From: Paratractidigestivibacter sp963640745
Lineage (GTDB): Bacteria > Actinomycetota > Coriobacteriia > Coriobacteriales > Atopobiaceae
Direction: 5' to 3'
NCBI GenBank assembly: GCA_963640745.1
Contig: CAVIBB010000002.1
Location: forward strand, 13,631 to 77,630
Length of the DNA stretch: 64,000 bases
Shown: positions 61,255-64,000 of the stretch, piece after piece
Numbering within the stretch: the first letter of the stretch is position 1
Layout of the letters: every line of letters begins with the position of its first letter
Made by a program: the position numbers and the translations under genes
Notes under the pieces: generated by a model
Seen by the model: the letters and a program-made list of their open reading frames with translations, nothing else
Databases searched by the model: none
Told to the model about the DNA's origin: nothing

Positions 61255-61315
61255 GTTCAATTTTCGCGTGCTATAGTGCCGTCATACAGAATCGAAAATT
61301 GAACCTAAATTGAAC
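61255..61315 (+). promoter_or_regulatory. Operator with three half-sites at the HTH-aminotransferase promoter
   Basis: GTTCAATTTTCG (61255-61266) and its exact complement CGAAAATTGAAC (61293-61304) flank a TATAGT -10-like box (61272-61277). A third half-site AAATTGAAC is at 61307-61315. The arrangement suggests autorepression by the encoded HTH domain. Confidence 0.65.
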
Positions 61316-61331
61316 TATTGGAGTACGGAGC

Positions 61332-62865
61332 ATGCCGAATCTTACCTTCTCGCATCGACTTAAGGAGGCCATGGCCGCCGCCGGCGTCAAGCAGGCGGAC
61401 CTTATCCGTATCGCTGCCGAGAGGGGCAAGAAGCTCGGGAAAAGCCAGCTCAGCCAGTATGTGAGCGGCAAAGTCGTCCCCCGCGGCGACGCGATGGCGC
61501 TTCTTGCTGAGCTGCTGGGCGTCGAGGTCGGATGGCTTTCCGGAAAAGCCGCGGCCCCGGGCCGGGCGGCCCCCGACGCCGCGGATCTGAACACCGATGC
61601 GTCTCTTGTCACAAACCCCACCACGAAAATAGNNNNNNNNNNGCACCACCATGCGCGAGTTCAAAAAGTCCAGCAAGCTCGAAAACGTCCTGTACGATGT
61701 GCGCGGGCCGGTGGTCGACGAGGCCGCCCGCATGGAGGAGGAGGGCGCGCGCATCCTCAAGCTCAACATCGGCAACCCGGCGCCCTTCGGTTTCCGCGCC
61801 CCCGACGAGGTCGTTTACGACATGCGCCAGCAGCTCACCGAGTGCGAGGGCTACTCCGACTCGCGCGGCCTCTTTGCCGCCCGCAAGGCCATCATGCAGT
61901 ACGCCCAGCTGCGCAACATCGCCGGCGTCGATATGAAGAACATCTATACCGGCAATGGCGTCTCGGAGCTCATCCAGCTCTGCATGCACGCGCTCATCGA
62001 GAACGGCGATGAGGTGCTTATCCCTGCGCCGGACTACCCGCTGTGGACCGCATGCGTCACGCTTGCCGGCGGCAGCCCCGTGCACTACGTCTGCGACGAG
62101 GCCAACGAGTGGAACCCGGACCTCGAGGACATCGAGAAGAAGATCACGTCCGCGACGAAGGCGATCGTCATCATCAACCCGAACAACCCCACCGGCGCCG
62201 TCTACTCGCGCGAGATTCTTGAGGGTATCGTCGAGATCGCGCGCAAGCACCAGCTCATGATCTTTGCCGACGAGATTTACGATCGCCTGATCATGGACGG
62301 CTTTGAGCACATCTCCATCGCGTCGCTCGCGCCTGACCTGCCCTGCGTTACCTTCTCGGGCCTGTCCAAGTCGCACATGGTCTGCGGTTACCGCGTTGGC
62401 TGGATGATCCTCTCGGGCAACCTGCGCTGCATGAAGGACTTTGTCCTCGGCGTGAACATGCTCTCTAACATGCGCCTGTGCTCTAACGTGCCTGCGCAGT
62501 CCATCGTGCAGACGGCCCTCGGCGGCTATCAATCCGTTAACGAGTACATTCGTCCCGGCGGTCGCGTCTACGAGCAGCGCAACTACGTCTACGAGGCCTT
62601 GAACGCCATCGACGGCATCAGCGCCGTCAAGCCCAAGGCGGCGTTCTACATCTTCCCCAAGATGGACGTGAAGAAGTTCAACATTACCGACGACGAGCAG
62701 TTCGCGCTTGACTTGCTCCACGAGAAGAAGATCCTCATTACTCGTGGTCGCGGCTTTAACTGGGGCGAGCCCGACCACTTCCGCATTGTCTACCTGCCGC
62801 GCATGGAGGTGCTGCGCGAGTCGATGGAGGACCTTGCTGACTTCTTCGCGCATTACCGCCAGTAA
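61332..62865 (+). CDS. HTH domain fused to an alanine-type aminotransferase (interrupted by a gap)
   Basis: The N-terminal part (61332-61632, about 100 residues) is an XRE-type helix-turn-helix: FSHRLKEAMAAAGVKQADL and GKSQLSQYVSGKVVPRGD. The C-terminal part (from 61651, 404 residues) is a fold-type-I PLP aminotransferase of the AlaA type: KSSKLENVLYDVRGPVVDEA, NPNNPTGAVYSREIL, and the PLP Lys in FSGLSKSHMVCGYRVGW. The 10-N run lies between them. If it stands for zero bases or a multiple of three, the frame continues as TTKIGTTMREF. Such HTH-aminotransferase fusions are known in Gram-positive bacteria. If the gap is real, they could be two adjacent genes. Pyruvate/alanine interconversion is the likely reaction. 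Confidence 0.82.
61633..61642. other. Assembly gap of 10 N between the HTH and aminotransferase parts
   Basis: The flanks do not overlap visibly. Direct joining keeps the frame, so little or nothing may be missing. Confidence 0.6.
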
Positions 62866-62938
62866 AGGGGCCGGCCGGGCGCCGGTCGGGGACACCGACC
62901 GCGCGTGACGACGGGCTTTACGGCGTATGGCTGCACGC

Positions 62939-63084
62939 ACCCCCCTGTTTTCGGGGGTTATGCGACCTTCGATTTGTCGCCATGTCGCACAATCCCCGAA
63001 AACAGGGCTTGAGGCCCTCGATTCGCGGGTTGTGCGACATGGGGTCTGGTTGGAGGGCGCATAACCCCGCAAAAGAGGGGCGCC
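62939..63084. repeat. Tandem-hairpin intergenic repeat, family B copy 2
   Basis: The element starts ACCCCCCTGTTTTCGGGGG and ends AGAGGGGCGCC. It contains GGGTTATGCGA with TGTCGCACAATCCCC (hairpin I) and GGGTTGTGCGACATGGGG with GCGCATAACCCC (hairpin II). The order and spacing match copy 1 at 52477. A small GGTCGG/CCGACC hairpin at 62883-62899 precedes it and may end the aminotransferase transcript. The rest of 62866-63267 has no gene. Confidence 0.8.
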
Positions 63085-63267
63085 CGCATGGCGTGGCTTC
63101 GCGCCCGAGGGGGATTCGGGGTGCCGCAACAGGCCCGCTCGTGGAGTCTGCGTGTTCGAGCGGTTTGTCTACCTGCGCGAATTCACGGTCGACGTAAACT
63201 AATCAACTTGTGAAGCGCCGCAGAGTGGCGGCCCGCAATTGACGCCGGAAGGCGAAGAAGGAGACGC

Positions 63268-64000
63268 ATGTCTGAGTACAACGAGAACGACGAGATCATG
63301 AACGAGGACGAGGAGATCCTGGCCGACGAGGTGGCCGAGGACGAGGAGCTCGACGAGGACGTCATCGAGGACGAGCTCGACGAGGATGAGGACGAGGACG
63401 ACGAGGAGGCCGAGGAGGCTCCCGTCGACACCAACGAGATTCTTTTCGACAAGGCCCAGCGCGCCGCGCGCCTGCTGCGCAACCGCAAGGACGCTATCCG
63501 CGACGAGGAGTCCGAGAAGAACGAGCGCGTGAACAACCTCGTGCGCGCCGTCAAGCTTCTTGAGCTCAAGCCGCAGATGGAGCAGAAGGAGATGTCCGAG
63601 CTGCTCGGCATCCGTCTCCGCGAGCTCGACTCCATGATGGCCGAGGCCGAGAAGAACGGCCTCGTCACGCGTGAGTTCCCCGAGGAAGAGGACATGCGCG
63701 CCATCGTCGTTTCCGCTGAGGATGGCGCTGCCGAGGCTGCCGCCGCTCAGGGCCGTCAGGGCGTCAAGCTGGTCCCGAGCCTCTCTGACGAGGAGCTCGA
63801 GGAGGTCTTCGCCGCTCTCGACAAGCTTATTGCCCCGCTGACCGAGATGGGTCTCGATCAGGACCGCGGCCCGCGCGGCGGCTTTGGCGATCGCGGCGGC
63901 TTCGGCGGCCGCGGCGGCGACCGTGGTGGCCGTGGCGGCTTCGGCGGCGGCCGCGGCGGCCGTGACGACCGTCGTGGCGGCGATCGTGGCGGCTTTGGTG
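63268..64000 (+). CDS. Acidic protein with winged-helix-like core and RGG-rich tail (runs off the window)
   Basis: The frame is open from ATG 63268 (after AAGGAG) to the window end, at least 244 residues. Residues 1-55 are almost wholly Asp and Glu. The middle (about 60-140) looks like a small helix-turn-helix: LVRAVKLLELKPQM, KEMSELLGIRLRELDSMMAEAEKNGLV. From about 195 it is rich in RGGFGDRGG-type repeats, as in RNA-binding proteins. I know no named function; a nucleic-acid-binding role is inferred from composition. The 3' end is missing. Confidence 0.72.
   Translation, partial: MSEYNENDEIMNEDEEILADEVAEDEELDEDVIEDELDEDEDEDDEEAEEAPVDTNEILFDKAQRAARLLRNRKDAIRDEESEKNERVNNLVRAVKLLELKPQMEQKEMSELLGIRLRELDSMMAEAEKNGLVTREFPEEEDMRAIVVSAEDGAAEAAAAQGRQGVKLVPSLSDEELEEVFAALDKLIAPLTEMGLDQDRGPRGGFGDRGGFGGRGGDRGGRGGFGGGRGGRDDRRGGDRGGFG

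Noticed and set aside
61609..63129. 506-codon minus-strand frame over the aminotransferase gene and the gap
   Set aside because: It runs through the N run and opposite a clear aminotransferase; the composition is typical of shadow frames.
63150..63190. GTCTACCTGCGCGAA as a partial family A repeat
   Set aside because: Only the short loop-like stretch resembles the family; there are no pairing arms around it.

Overview
The window looks like a chromosome segment of a Gram-positive, strictly anaerobic, high-GC actinobacterium of the class Coriobacteriia, most likely Collinsella or a close relative. This is inferred from gene content: a pyruvate formate-lyase pair, an agmatine deiminase operon beside a membrane-bound LuxR-type regulator, a giant 2-hydroxyacyl-CoA dehydratase activase homologue, an HTH domain joined to an alanine-type aminotransferase, and a sortase-type surface protein. 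No rRNA or tRNA gene was found. Three runs of exactly 10 N (1134-1143, 47378-47387, 61633-61642) are contig joins, and each one cuts a gene.

Layout. 1-2130: an IS256-family element (315-1725) with an 8-bp target duplication, sitting in the centre of an inverted array of 41-bp units. 2133-8616: a second type IIA topoisomerase pair, a GNAT acetyltransferase and release factor 3. 8802-14779: a cell-wall-anchored protein, uracil-DNA glycosylase, an HD protein, DUF1294, an unusual DNA glycosylase-Vsr endonuclease fusion, RlmH, YhbY and RsmJ. 15086-18750: YeiH exporter, small enzymes, HxlR regulator and a toxin-antitoxin pair. 18975-24938: a Crp/Fnr regulator, a DUF1858-like protein, a 1411-residue activase/dehydratase-like protein and two cupins. 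25161-33204: MATE transporter, 7TM-LuxR regulator and the agmatine operon (carbamoyltransferase, antiporter, deiminase, carbamate kinase), with shared candidate LuxR half-sites. 33292-34824: a nuclease-like gene flanked by two copies of a long palindromic repeat. 34979-39203: a consensus FNR box, pflA, pflB and an FNR-type regulator. 39315-40445: a COG0523 metallochaperone.

40643-54085 is the most interesting stretch. It holds a STAS protein, a membrane SpoIIE phosphatase fused to an RsbW-like ATPase domain, a split (p)ppGpp synthetase/hydrolase pair and a small membrane protein. On the opposite strand lies an NHLM-type peptide export operon (second STAS protein, truncated HlyD-like stub, C39 peptidase-ABC transporter, second ABC transporter) followed by a leader-type precursor peptide. 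A response regulator and a LytS-type kinase close the stretch. My reading is a peptide secretion system governed by partner switching and possibly alarmone signals, without recognisable peptide-modifying enzymes. 54349-64000: AmtB/PII, HD and membrane proteins, endonuclease III, a deformylase homologue lacking the catalytic Glu, TrmL, a HAD phosphatase, a lipoprotein, the HTH-aminotransferase, and an acidic/RGG-rich protein running off the end.

The intergenic DNA is unusually rich in long palindromes. At least five related elements (family A), two tandem-hairpin elements (family B) and two other large palindromes are described. The octamer GGCAAGAA/TTCTTGCC is also strongly over-represented.
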